From NCBI RefSeq assembly GCF_000001735.4, contig NC_003074.8:13330101-13394100 (forward strand): DNA of 64,000 bases. Direction: 5' to 3'. The notes below the pieces were generated by a model, which saw nothing but the letters and a program-made list of their open reading frames with translations, ran no database searches and was not told the origin of the DNA. This document shows, piece after piece, positions 23,126 through 34,600 of the stretch. Source of the stretch: Arabidopsis thaliana. Lineage: Eukaryota; Streptophyta; Magnoliopsida; Brassicales; Brassicaceae. Both the position numbers and the translations under genes were made by a program. Position 1 is the first letter of the stretch. Each line of letters starts with the position of its first letter.

Positions 23126-25622
23126 GAACTAGATTGGAATTTTGCACGTCTTCTTGTTATGACCTGCTTGTCGACAGCGTGAGCACTGATTTGGTAAAAG
23201 TCTTTTCTGTCTCTTTTTCTGAAGTGACAAAGACAGGAAGTTAAAAATCTCCGCATGGTAATACTCAAAATACAAGTAGATGAATGAACGATGTTAGTAC
23301 ATACCCGGTTTTCACCTCTAGATGGGATCCTTTTGGACAGTGGTCTTCCTGGTGGCCTTCTACTGTATGGAGGAATGAGTATCAAATCCACTATATGTTG
23401 TGGGATGACAACATCTTTCGGATCCGCGATAGGTAGAATTGGTTCTTGGAAAGAATCAGAAAACGTTTGAAGGCCATACCACCATCCGACACAAGACTTC
23501 AGATCAATTCCATGCTCGATTGCAGCTGCTAGAGCGTGTTCTCATGGGATTCTTAGCTTGGTGTACCTAAGACACTTACACGTACACTGGTCCAGAACGA
23601 CATGAAAATGCTCACCGGATTTACTTGTCACTTGATAGCTCCATGGTCCAGACATCTTCACAGCGTATTTACCTGACGCAGGCAACTCTTGTAGAAATCT
23701 CTCATCAACCTCAGGTGTCACAGAAGATTTGCACCTAGCAACTTTCTTCCTCCTTGATGCGAACCATCGCATTAGGACATCCCGAATGAACTCGATCATG
23801 TAAACAATCGGATAAGGTTTTGCTTTTGTTAACACATGATTCATGGGCTCAGAGTTGTTGCTAGACATGATATTGTAGCGTTCTCCTCTACAGTGAGCTC
23901 TTGTCCAATGCTCAAATTCTATGTCTTCTAGGTATTTTGCGCATTTAGCACTCTTTTCCCTTAACAGTTCAAAATATTTCTCTAAATCCCTGAACCTATA
24001 AGTTTTGGCAGCGCTGAAAAATAAAGCAGACACACCAAACTTACCATAATAGGTAGGTAATTTGCTATCTCATCCCCCCTAACATTTTCCACTGCAACCG
24101 CTTTTGCTCTCCAAGCGGTAGAATATGAAATCCGCACATTCAGATCATTTAGGAGCAGCTGTGGTAAATCGACAGCTCGCGGCCCACCCTGCGTAGAACT
24201 ATATCTGCTCCTCACAACTTCCCCGAGGAGCTTATAATTAGCATGTTTATTGTAGTTCTTCCGAGAGTCGATGTTACACGTATGTGTCGTAGCATACGAA
24301 GTGATTTTGAAACTTTCTGAATCCTTCACGACGCGAGCAGTCAATTGCCATGGACAAGTCTCATCAACGCACACCATCTTTAATATTTTAGGACATGACT
24401 TAGGTTGCTTGAAGCAAAAGCATTGCTTTATCGCTTGAAGAGACATTGTTTTTTGCAGGACTTTTCTATTCTTAAAAACACTTCCAACAAACAAAGTTTC
24501 GCCTGTGGTGCTGATTTCAACCTGTGTCTCATCAGCTCGAAAATTGAGTAAGTCATCGAACACAGGAGCAGCATCGTTACCGAGATTCGCCAACTCGCCA
24601 CCATGTAACTTAGGAAATTCATTATACACTTGGTAAGCCTCAGCTGCGGTAACTACCCCATTATCATTTTGTGTCCCAGTTGAGGAAGCTCCAATACCGT
24701 CGATCACTTCATCCCCGGTGACTTCGTCTATACAAATAAGATTGGAATCCCTTTGCCCTTCGCAGCGTGTACCGTAACCCAATGGAGAAATTGTTTCTTC
24801 GCCAGGTACACTAAGACCAGTGTACGTACACGTTTCCAAGAGACGACTGAATTCCCCTGTATCTCCGCCAGGTACACTAACACCCGTGTACGTACACGTT
24901 TCCAATAAACGACTGAATTCCCCTGGATGTTGAGCAGTCTGTTGAGTGAGACTGACGTCTTCCTCAAGATTTTCTTGTACATATTCTTCTACTATTACAT
25001 CGTTCCACTTGTTGTAATCGTATTCTTCGCCAATACCTTCACTACCGTCTGTGGTAGGATACAGGGTACTTCCCCCAATAGATCCATCCACACCAAGATA
25101 ATCATCACACCGATCATCATCTTCGTTGCCCTCCTCCACTTCATCCTCTTCTGTTGTATCGTCTTCAACATCGGCTTGCTCCTCTGCATCCTCATTATTT
25201 TCATCAACATTTGTAGCACTATCAAACACACGGTCACTTTCAGAAACTTCACCATGAGACCTAGAGACAGTATTCCCGAACGCCTTCACTGTATTATTGA
25301 AAGAGACGAACAAGTTGAGAGAAAGATACCCACCACGAACCAAAAAAAACGTTTCGAGACCCATCTGACTGTCAATGTATACAGGAGGGCGTTTAGTATA
25401 TATCAGCACTGACATTTCTCCCGGCATCCAGTAGCTAATTATGGGATTGATCTCGGTGGACTTCAAACTGAAAGCCTCTCGGAGTGTACGGACAAAGTCC
25501 GTGTACGTCATGGTTTCCTGAACGCGTACACAACGACCAAAGATGCCTTCCTCAGGTTCAAATTTCCATTCTCCTTCTTTGCATTTCCACTCACCGACCA
25601 TAGTAAATACGGGAATATCCAT
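23126..25622 (-). pseudogene. MuDR-type transposase (vanA-like), catalytic core deleted
   Basis: ATG 25622; exon 1 runs to 24,045, exon 2 from about 23,992 to about 23,303, and the last exon is about 23,214-23,126. The N-terminal half has an acidic stretch (about residues 130-170) and the MuDR DNA-binding zinc region (CVDETCPW with THTCN, about residues 420-450). After 'RGDEIANYLPIM' only a 50-bp intron-like gap precedes 'YFELLREKSAKCAKYLEDIE', a block that normally lies after the DDE domain, so roughly 200 residues of catalytic core are missing. The SWIM finger (CTCKC) is cut by TGA 23,544-23,542 at the expected Cys. A zinc knuckle (CSRCRQAGHNKKTC) closes the gene. It cannot catalyse transposition but might still bind DNA. 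Confidence 0.75.
24795..24925 (-). repeat. In-frame 60-bp duplication carrying the element 2 motif
   Basis: Two tandem units inside transposase exon 1 encode EFSRLLETCTYTG followed by (V/L)SVPG. Each unit contains TGTACGTACACG (at 24,820-24,831 and 24,886-24,897), so the element's dispersed non-coding motif is here part of the protein-coding sequence. Confidence 0.85.
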
Positions 25623-26277
25623 AACCCACTTTCATCATAATTTCAGGAGACACACATTAAATGCAACTGAAAAATACTATACATATAAAAAACAAATGGA
25701 ATGTCGATACTACACATTTATAAACCTAAATACCAATTATCATTTGACTATTTTAAACAAACAAATATAGATTTTGCAAATTTTCTGATAAAAAAATGGA
25801 GTTCGAACACAATCAAGATCCTAATATGACATAACAAAAAACTTCTTAAAAGAACTTTATTACTTACACGAGCAATGCTTGTTTTGGCTCCAAACTTGGT
25901 ACAAAAACAAGATCAACACTTCTTCAACAGCAATGTACGTTCTCAATAATTCTTTGTTCTTGGGTTCATCTTCTTTATCTCAACAATTTTTTTATTAATT
26001 ATTATCAATAATTTTTTTAATATTATTTGATGTAATGATGATTTTGCATTAATTGTAACAATAGTCACATCTAAACTTTTTGGGGGCATTAAATGTTGAT
26101 GTCACTTCGGAATAATGGAAATAATCTCACTTGTAACGGAACCGAATCGCGTTAATGTGAAACAAAAAATCTTCAACTGAACCGGAACAGTGTACGTAAC
26201 TAAACCTGCTAAACTAAACCGTACATTTCAACAGTTACTAAGAGAGAAGCGCAAGGGCAGAAGAGTCATTTTGCAGG

Positions 26278-26317
26278 CGAAAAGACAAATGGTGAAAACC
26301 ACATTTGACTTTGACAA
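26278..26317 (-). repeat. Right terminal inverted repeat, element 2
   Basis: Complement of the left terminus at 13,681-13,720. The block 'gacaaatggtgaaaacc' then 'actttgacaa' mirrors the left 'ttgtcaaagt' and 'tggttttcac'. The 660 bp between it and the transposase start hold the presumed promoter and two more partial motif copies (near 26,190 and 26,220). Confidence 0.65.
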
Positions 26318-26894
26318 TCCATGGAAATAAAACATGGTCAACGGGTGTGGCCTGCAATTTACCCTTTATTCTATGGGCCACAACTTTTGTCTATGCATTG
26401 ACAAAAAGAAAACAATCAATATATCATTGGATGTAAAATCGTAAATGTTGATAAGAGTCACACACAAACTCACTCAATATTTACACATCTCTCTCTTTAT
26501 CCCTCCCAAGACTTTATACACAAGAAGATACATTTCTGTTTCTGTATTAAACCAGGGAGGGACTCAAACTCTTGCATTAGTGTCTATCTAATACTATCTC
26601 CATCAAAACACAAAGCTAAATCTTCTTCTGCATCTCTCCTTTCATTACCTACTTTTTTCTTGTTACACCTACTAGAGGAATAAAGTGTCCTCCTTTTTCT
26701 TCTAATCTAAAAGACTAAATCCAAAGCAGTGTCTTGTCAGATGATGAACTAAATCTGCGGATAATCTCTAACTTTGGGTAAAATCCCTGAACTAGGAGCC
26801 GCGATATATAGTTTCCGGCTCCCGGGACTGCCAAAGGCTCAAGGAGGTCGAGCGAGAGTAGAGAACAACATCCTTTTGTGTGAGCAGTTGTGTT
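26318..26894. other. Formin 3' flank
   Basis: Sequence between element 2 and the formin stop codon. It would contain the formin 3' UTR on the minus strand. Pyrimidine-rich stretches are present; no gene or repeat recognised. Confidence 0.5.
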
Positions 26895-29800
26895 TCAGTT
26901 CTCATTGTAAACACCTTTCTTAAGTTTTTCGTTCTCCGCTTCCTTCTGTGCTCTCTTCTTCTCAAACTCAACTTGCTTGCAGTTTTCCTCGTGTGACCGC
27001 ACAAATATTCTAACAAAGTTTTGCAGAGTGGATACAACTGCAGATTCAAATCAAACGCAAAGATTTGGTATATCTTAAGGTCAGGGACATAAAGGACACA
27101 ACTCCAAAAAACAAATGGAAATAATGTATAGAAAATAAGATGTAAGAAGAGAAGAAACCATAATAGTGAGTTTGCATTAAATTGTTACCTTGCTCAAATG
27201 GGACACGAGCTGGATCTTCTCCGAAGTATAACGCCAAAGCATCGGCGCTTCCACCCTAAGAATGCCATGACAAAACACAGGTCAATGATAGCGGAAAAGA
27301 TTCCTTACCACAGTAAAGTAAAGTGCTTTAGAAAGTAAAGACAGGGAGAAGGTGGAGAATTAAAGAGTCCTTACCACAGTCGAATAGAGAGAAGCCAAGG
27401 ACCTTACTTCTCCTTCAGCAACGCTAAGAAACTCTTTCAAGTTCTGCATAATACAAGTACAAGTGTAAGCAGATGATGAAACGCGAGCAACCAATAACGA
27501 AAGAAGCTTCTTGAATATCTAATTTAGCTTACCATATGAAAGTGTTTTGATATTTGACAATCAGTTTCAGATGCAGTAAACTCTTGTACAACTTTCTCCA
27601 ACCCTTTGCTAGTTGCTTGCATCTCCTCTGCCAGGTATTTTAGTTGAATCTACCATCAAGGAATGTTTTCAGAGAGATTGTCACCAAAGGCACAATTCGA
27701 ATTGAGGTGTTTTTATTAAACACCGAGGTAAAGAAAAATAAAAGTACATTTGTTGCAGCCTCCAAGCTCACCATGTCTTTTGGAAAATTAAGTAGCCCTG
27801 GAAGCTTCTCGGCAAGCACCTGAGAGTACAAGCACGGAAATTTTATTGTGAGAATAAACTTTTAGGATAACATACAAAGATAAAGACTAATGCATGTAAA
27901 AAATATAGTATACTAGTTAAGAGCAAAGAGACTTTAGCATTAAACCAAAACAAAATAAGAGTTGGAGACGATTGGAAAGTCTCATCCCTTACAGAGATAG
28001 TGCATCAGAGTCATCTTACTGTTACGGGATCTAGTGTCAGTGAGTTTCAGAAGACTATCCAGGTGAAACCCGATAGCTGAGCCTGTCAAAAGAAAAGAAA
28101 TATATTAAAAAAAACAATGCAGAAGCGAATTCAAATTCTTGAATAGAACCAATGCGTCTCTTTGAGATAAATACTATTTGGCAGTCTTAACGGTAATAGA
28201 TATATGTTCACCCCTTGCAGTCCCGTGGTTCAATGCATTGCCCAAGGAAAGTATAGTTTGCATGATTCTTTTTAGTTTAGTCGAGCCTCTAACCTAGAAA
28301 GTGAAACATGCAGTAAAGTCAGAATGGAAAATCACCAAAATGAATATACACACACTATTTGCACGAAAAATCGACTTGCCTCATTGGTTGCACTATGTAT
28401 GGTATTCAAACCTCTTCTAAGATCAGTAACCTGAAGGATATCAACCATTTACTAATATAAGATCCAGGAACTAGAAATCATGATAAAAATATAAACTCCA
28501 GTCGATTCTCCTACCTGGGAGTGAAACTGAATCTTGAATGAGAAAACCCTTAGCTTAGTCTCCACTCGAGGAACTTTCAACAGTTCTAAAAAGAACTATC
28601 ACCAGAAAAGTAAAAAAATAGCTGTCAGTACATAATCGGGAGATGAAACTCGAAAAGGAACACTCAAAAGATGATTTATATATGAAAGTGGAGCACCCCA
28701 CTAACCTGCTCACACCGCCCCAAAGTTTCTTTATTTCCAATGAAGCCCTACGGAAGCAAGAATACCAAGACATGAGAGGTAGCACCAGTTTAATCACAAA
28801 AAGAAGCTATTGTCGGATGATAATAACTTTTAAAATTTCGTGAAGCAAAAAAATTTTAGATAAGAACAAGAAATAAATGTACCTTGAGCAATTCTGCTTC
28901 TTCTTTTGTTGGACAAAACTTTATTAGATTGTCAACTTGATCAACATCTATCACTGACTCATCCAAAGCAAGAACAGAACTCTGTAACCAAAGATTAATA
29001 AGTTAAGAAAATTTTAAGCAGCTCTTGCATAACAAGATAAGAGTAGAGTAAACTTTGCACTAACCAAGTTGTAGAGCTTAAGAGAACAAGTAAGGAACTA
29101 GCAAAGACATATCTTGCAAAAAGAATGTGTGTACCATCAAATCAGGCAGAGGTATTTTAACTTTAGAGAGCATGATCTCACAGTTGTATGCTCGTTTGAG
29201 CTCAATCTGCAAAACTAATAGACAAAGTTAGAGGACGAAAATAGAGTAACTGTCAATGGATCTTAATTTCATGCTGTGAAACTTCGCAAATTAAAAGACT
29301 TAAGAAACTAGGGAACAGTAGAATGCTCATTGCTATCAATTACCAGCTGCACTTTCTCAACTTTAGGTCGGGCACGTCGGCCTGATTTCCCACCATTATT
29401 TTCACTGTTAGAGCTAAGATTCACTGCTGAGAAGAGTTTCTCAATCTCAGAGATGTCAAAATCTGGAGCACTGGAATTCAAAAGACACAATGCTGCAATT
29501 AGCATAATAAAGATAATCACAAAACTGTATAAAGTTAGTATTGGAGATATTAATCATACGTTGCAGCTTCATCAGATTTCTGCGCTTCAGCCCATAAACT
29601 TCCTTGCACTGCTCTAGTAAGCTTTAACCAATGATACGGTTTCAAGTTGGCCTTTCTCGTTTGACCCTGACCTTTAAGATTCTGTAAAATCCCACGCCCC
29701 TTTAAACCTAAATGGTGGTCCAGGGAATGGAGCAATATTTCCATTATGAGAACGAGACAATGGTGCAGGGGCAAGTGGAGGACGAACATGAGGAGATTTC

Positions 29801-30008
29801 AACACCAAAGAACTTGTGGGGGCTCCCATTTGAGAATTAGAATGCAAAGGTGGAGGTGGTGGAGGTGGAGTATTAGTTGTAGCTAACAATTTCTTTGGAG
29901 GTAAAGGTGGTGGCAGAGGAGAAGATGAAAGTGCAGAATGGTGAGGTTGTAGAAGAGGCGGAGGTGGAGGTGGAGGAGGCCCTTCTGTTGCTATGGAACT
30001 GCTGGTGG
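26895..30008 (-). pseudogene. Formin FH2 domain region (class II formin, FH17-like)
   Basis: Contains the 3' part of a class II formin: a proline-rich FH1 stretch (29,720-30,008) and a full set of FH2 exons with good splice sites. Exons (high to low): 30,008-29,560, 29,470-29,344, 29,206-29,135, 28,981-28,883, 28,747-28,706, 28,595-28,515, 28,430-28,380 (GC-AG donor), 28,293-28,212, 28,082-27,993, 27,819-27,748, 27,649-27,533, 27,443-27,375, 27,255-27,189 and 27,037-26,895. Motifs include LKPYHWLKLTRAVQGSLW, GNALNHGT and the basic tail QVEFEKKRAQKEAENEK. FH2 nucleates actin filaments. An extra base near 29,710 puts the FH1 and FH2 parts in different frames. The LTR of a copia element abuts the FH1 exon upstream, so only a truncated protein is possible. 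The FH17 name rests on memory of its position beside an ONSEN copy. Confidence 0.75.
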
Positions 30009-30539
30009 TGAGAATAATAGAGATATCGATAGGTTGAAAAGAACTTCTTTTCTTTATTAGAAATCACTTAAACAATCTTACTGATCTGTTTAATCAGCTT
30101 TACACAAGTTAACACAATCTATCACTGACCAATTCCTAATCTACCCAACTCACAAACACAGCAACAACTATGTATCCCTCTTTGTTCACTCACCAAGAAC
30201 CCTGATAGCCTACAACTTAGAACTTGAGATTCACAAAGACGTGAGATCAGACGGCTACCTAAACCTAAAGCTTAGACTCCAATTATATAGGTAATGACAC
30301 ACACGTCATTAACCCATTTCCTAATTCAAAGATATCTTCAAATCTTCTTTCCTTGATTTCCTTATATCTTGAATGACTTGTATATCACGTTCTGGAAACT
30401 CCAGCAACCAATCGCAGCTCGCCACGTCATTAGCATTTGAGTCTCGCAGCTCCTTGCTTACAGCAGCTCCATGTTTACAACAACTCCATGCTTACAGCTC
30501 CGTGATGTCTATCAGCTCCCTGATATCCATATATCTTCA
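30009..30539 (-). repeat. 3' LTR of SIRE-like copia element
   Basis: 531 bp, paired with 37,679-38,209. Its end at 30,009 touches the formin FH1 exon, so any LTR promoter would fire straight into the formin 3' half. A frame open across the junction runs from LTR sequence into the proline-rich exon. Confidence 0.92.
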
Positions 30540-31690
30540 TTCTCCCCCTTTTTACTTGAATGTGACAACTCAAGCTTCAGTGGATCCTGTCAAGGTTAGT
30601 TTACCAAAGAAACAACCACAATACAACATATATTCCAAATCCACAAGAATCTGAAATACATTCATTAGCATAAAAACCAAGAAAACGATCAAGGTTCAGA
30701 AGCACACAACATACGACAGATATCAGAGCAGACCAATACAGAGTTTCAATAGTGCATATAAAATTAAGACCAAAGCTACACTACACATTTGCTCCCCCTT
30801 AACTACTAGATCCACGACATCAAGGTTTTCCCATATTCTCCCCCTGCTTGAGTGCACAGTCATGTAAAAACCAAAGCAATACAAGGCAAGAACAGTTTTT
30901 TGTTTCTTTAACCTATGCAAAACACATGTTTTTTGTCGAGCACAGCTACGATCAAACATCTATTAAACGCATCAGAGATCAAGAAGTGACCATGTTTAGC
31001 ATCCAAAGACAATGTTACCAAGAAGCAGCATATAAGAAATTAAGTTCATTGGATTGTCATTCAACAAATGAAAACACATCATACCTTTAAGCTTAAAAGT
31101 TTCTGAAGCAGCATGATGTACACATGAGTCAGCCTGAAGTAACAAAGGAAAAAACATGATCAACCATACAGCTCAGTGTGGCAGCTATTTCTCGGTTGAG
31201 GAGCTTTCACACCCACTGCTTCTTTTCTCAGTGAGGTAGCTATTTCTCGGTCGGATAGCTTGCACACACTGCTTCACTCAGATTAGTCTACACATCCGCA
31301 TACTCGACTCAGAGACATTCTCAAAACAGCTTTCTGACCATTTAGGAGTAACAGGAGAGGTTCAATCATTATCACAGCGAGAATCAGAGTTTCTCAAGGG
31401 AATAAGGTCCCTTTCTCAAAGTCAGTGACCTCTCCTGTCTTTAAGCTCGTGCACCCTTTTTTTTTCTTTTTTTTTCTTTTTTTTTCTTTTCATTTTTTTT
31501 TCTTTTTCTTTTGTGCAAGTCAGGCTGTCTCTGTTGAACATCTCTGAAGAAAAGCATGAAGAGCAGCTCTTTACCTGAATGAAGTTGCCAACAGGAGGTT
31601 TTGCTTGTTATGTACAAGGAAACGAGACACACAAAAAAAAAAAAACTGTACTCCTGTGCAGTGATCCTGTTACAACAGTCCCTTAAAAAC
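30540..31690. other. 3' non-coding region of the SIRE-like element
   Basis: Sequence between RNase H and the 3' LTR. It holds a long pyrimidine tract (31,455-31,515) with repeated 'ttttttttc' and short imperfect duplications around 'gctatttctcggt' (31,185-31,260). Some SIRE-lineage elements carry an extra envelope-like ORF here; none is intact. Confidence 0.6.
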
Positions 31691-31699
31691 CAAACCAGG

Positions 31700-34600
31700 T
31701 CAGTGTTCACAAATGCTAAGTGCCATTTGCAAATTTGAGAAAGTATTAATATCAAGTGGTTTAGTGAAAATATCAGCCAACTGCTTCTCAGTATCAATGT
31801 AATGAATTTCAACAAGTTTCCCTTCTACAAGTTTTTTGATGAAATGATGTCTGATTTCTATGTGCTTTGTGCGAGTGTGATGCACAAGATTTTTTGTGAT
31901 ATCAATAGCCCCAGTATTATCACAATGTATTAACAGAATTTCAGAAGTCATACCATAATCTGCAAGCATCTTTTTCATCCACAGTAAGTGAGTGCAACAG
32001 TTGCCCATGGCAATGTACTCAGCTTGAGTGGATGATAGGGAAACACAGTTCTGCTTCTTGTTGTGCCATGCAATCAGATTATTCCCCAGAAAGAAACATC
32101 CCCTGATGTGCTGCGTCTGTCATCAATACATCCGGACCAATCTGCATCACAATAACCTGCAAGATTCTCATTAGTATGGTTAGTATAAGACAAACCATAT
32201 TCAATTGTACCTTTCACGTATTTGATCATATGTTTAACGGCATTGAGATGAGAAACTTTGGGATTGGCTTGATAGCGAGCACACAGACGACTTGCTCTAA
32301 GATACAGGAGACTTCCAATCATCGATCTGTAGAGTTTCTGATCAACAGCCGGACCCCCTTCATCCTTTGATAACTTTGAAGCTTTACTTATTGGAGTGTA
32401 TGCCGTCTTGCAGGTTTGCATATCAAAGCGTTTGATGAGATTCTTTGCATAAGTGCTTTGTGAGATGAAAATTCTAGTACTGGATTGAGTAATCTGAAGT
32501 CCAAGAAAATAATTCAGTTCTCCCACCATACTCATTTCAAACTCCTCAATCATTGTCTTGACAAACTTATTCACCAGCTTCGGATCAGTACTGCCAAAAA
32601 CAATATCATCAACATAGATCTGAACGATCAGACTGTGAGCTCCAGTTCTGTGAATGAACAAGGTTTTGTCGACGCTTCCCCTCTGAAAATCGTTATCGAA
32701 CAGAAACTGAGCTAATCTCTCATACCAAGCTCGAGGTGCTTGTTTCAAACCATAGAGAGCTTTCTTTAGTTTGTAAACATGCTCAGGGAAATGAGGATCT
32801 TCAAATCCTTTTGGTTGTGCTACATAGAATTCTTCTTGAAGGAAACCATTCAAGAACGCACTCTTGACATCCATCTAATGCAGCTTGATTTTCAATATAC
32901 AAGCAATTCCCAGAAGTAGACGAATAGACTCAAGCCGTGCAATAGGAGCAGAAGTCTCATCAAAGTCCACTCCTTCCACTTGAGAATATCCCTGAGCAAC
33001 CAGTCGAGCTTTGTTGCGAACCACATTCCCAGACTCATCAATCTTGTTTTTAAAGATCCATTTTGTTCCAACAACATTAACATCTACAGGTCGAGGGACC
33101 AGATCCCATACATCGTGTCTAGAAAACTGATTCAATTCTTCTATGCACGCACCATACCAGAATTCATCTTCCAAAGCAATTCCAATTGTCTTAGGCTCAA
33201 CCATAGACACAAAACACGAATACTACAACATCTCATGAAAATCGATCTGGACACCTCTTGTTGTTCTTGTATTCAGATCAAAAATCACATCATCAACTTT
33301 GTGATTTCTATGCACAGTCAGATCCTTGGATGCAGAGGTCACAATAGGTGTATGAGGTTCCACAGTTTCCTCTTGATCATCAGGTTGCTCGTTCTCTGTT
33401 TCCTCAGCTACTGGTGTCACAGGTGTTTCAACTGGTTTGGATGCAGCTTTTACTGGTCGTTCGTCTGATACAGGAGGTAACACAAATCTGGCTTTGTCGT
33501 CAAACACAACATTTACTGAATCACTGATGGTCTTGGTTCTCTTGTTGTAAACTCTGTATGCTGAGCTGTTTGTCGAGTAGCCTAAGAAGATTCCTTCATC
33601 ACTTCTAGACGCAAACTTTCCTAGCTGCTCCTTGTCATTAAGAATATAGCACACACATCCAAAAACACGAAAGTGACTTAGATTTGGACTTTTTCCTTTC
33701 CAGATTTGATATGGGGTGGTCTTTTTTCCAGGTTTGGCATACACCCTGTTGATGATGTGACACGCTGTGCTAACAGCTTCTGCCCAGAAACCTTTAGACA
33801 GATCATTGCCGTGTATCATGGCTCAGGACATCTCTTGTAGTGTTCTATTTTTCCTTTCAACAACTCCATTCTGTTGTGGTGTCCTTGGTGCTGAGTACTG
33901 ATGTCTGATACCTTGAGCCTGGCAGAACTTCTCAAAAGTCTCATTCTGAAATTCCCCTCCATGGTCACTTCTGATTTGAACAATGTTCCCTTTCTCATTC
34001 TGAAGTTGCAGAGCAAGAATCTTGAAACTCTGTAGTGCTTCAGACTTTTCTCGTAAGAAGCGAACCCATGTATACCTTGAGAAATCATCTACGAGTACAA
34101 AAATGTACTTCTTCCCATTTATGCTTTCCACCTGCACCGGACCCATAAGATCCATGTGAATTAGCTCAAGTATTTTCTTTGATCCGATTTTAGACACCCG
34201 TTTATGATTGACCTTGATCTGCTTCCCCTTGTTGCAGGCACTACACATAGAATCCAGCTTATCTCCCAGTTTTGGAACACCACGAACTACTCCTGCATTC
34301 ACAATTTTGACCAGACTCTGAACATTCATATGCCCAAGTCTCTTGTGCCACAACTCCAAATTTAAGACAGTTGCAGACAAACAAGTATCTGATGTAGTCC
34401 ACATGTAGCTGTTGTTTCCTGAACGTAAACCAGACATCACTGCATTTTTATTCTGGATTTGATATGGGGTGGTCTTTGTTCAAGGTTTGACATACACCAT
34501 GTTGATGATGTAACACGCTGTGCTAACAGCTTCTGCCCAGAAACCTTCAGACAGATCATTGCCGTGTATCATGGCTCTGGCCATCTCTTGTAGTGTTCTA

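Larger units (their letters stand above)
13681..26317. mobile_element. VANDAL-like MULE with cargo genes (element 2)
   Basis: The 12.6 kb unit is bounded by a matching inverted pair: 'ttgtcaaagt' plus 'tggttttcac' and 'ttgtcttttc' at 13,681-13,720, and their complements at 26,278-26,317. It encodes a MuDR-type transposase on the minus strand near the right end and a DUF1985/truncated-Ulp1 gene on the plus strand near the left end. Between them lie two F-box-like genes and an RPA-like gene. The motif GTACGTACA(C/T) is scattered through introns, intergenic DNA and both flanks. This two-ended layout (transposase at one end, DUF1985/Ulp1 gene at the other) fits VANDAL-class MULEs. No 9-bp target duplication was found, and the transposase is defective, so the copy is probably immobile on its own. 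Confidence 0.65.

Noticed and set aside
24927..25412. 161-codon plus-strand ORF opposite the transposase
   Set aside because: Antisense to the acidic coding region; hydrophobic composition is a by-product of Asp/Glu codons on the other strand.
13681..26317. 9-bp target-site duplication for element 2
   Set aside because: Flanks were compared and do not match; either the ends are slightly off or the duplication has decayed.
31441..31815. ORF with Lys-rich end on the minus strand
   Set aside because: Runs from a pyrimidine tract into the RNase H region in a wrong frame; not a gene.
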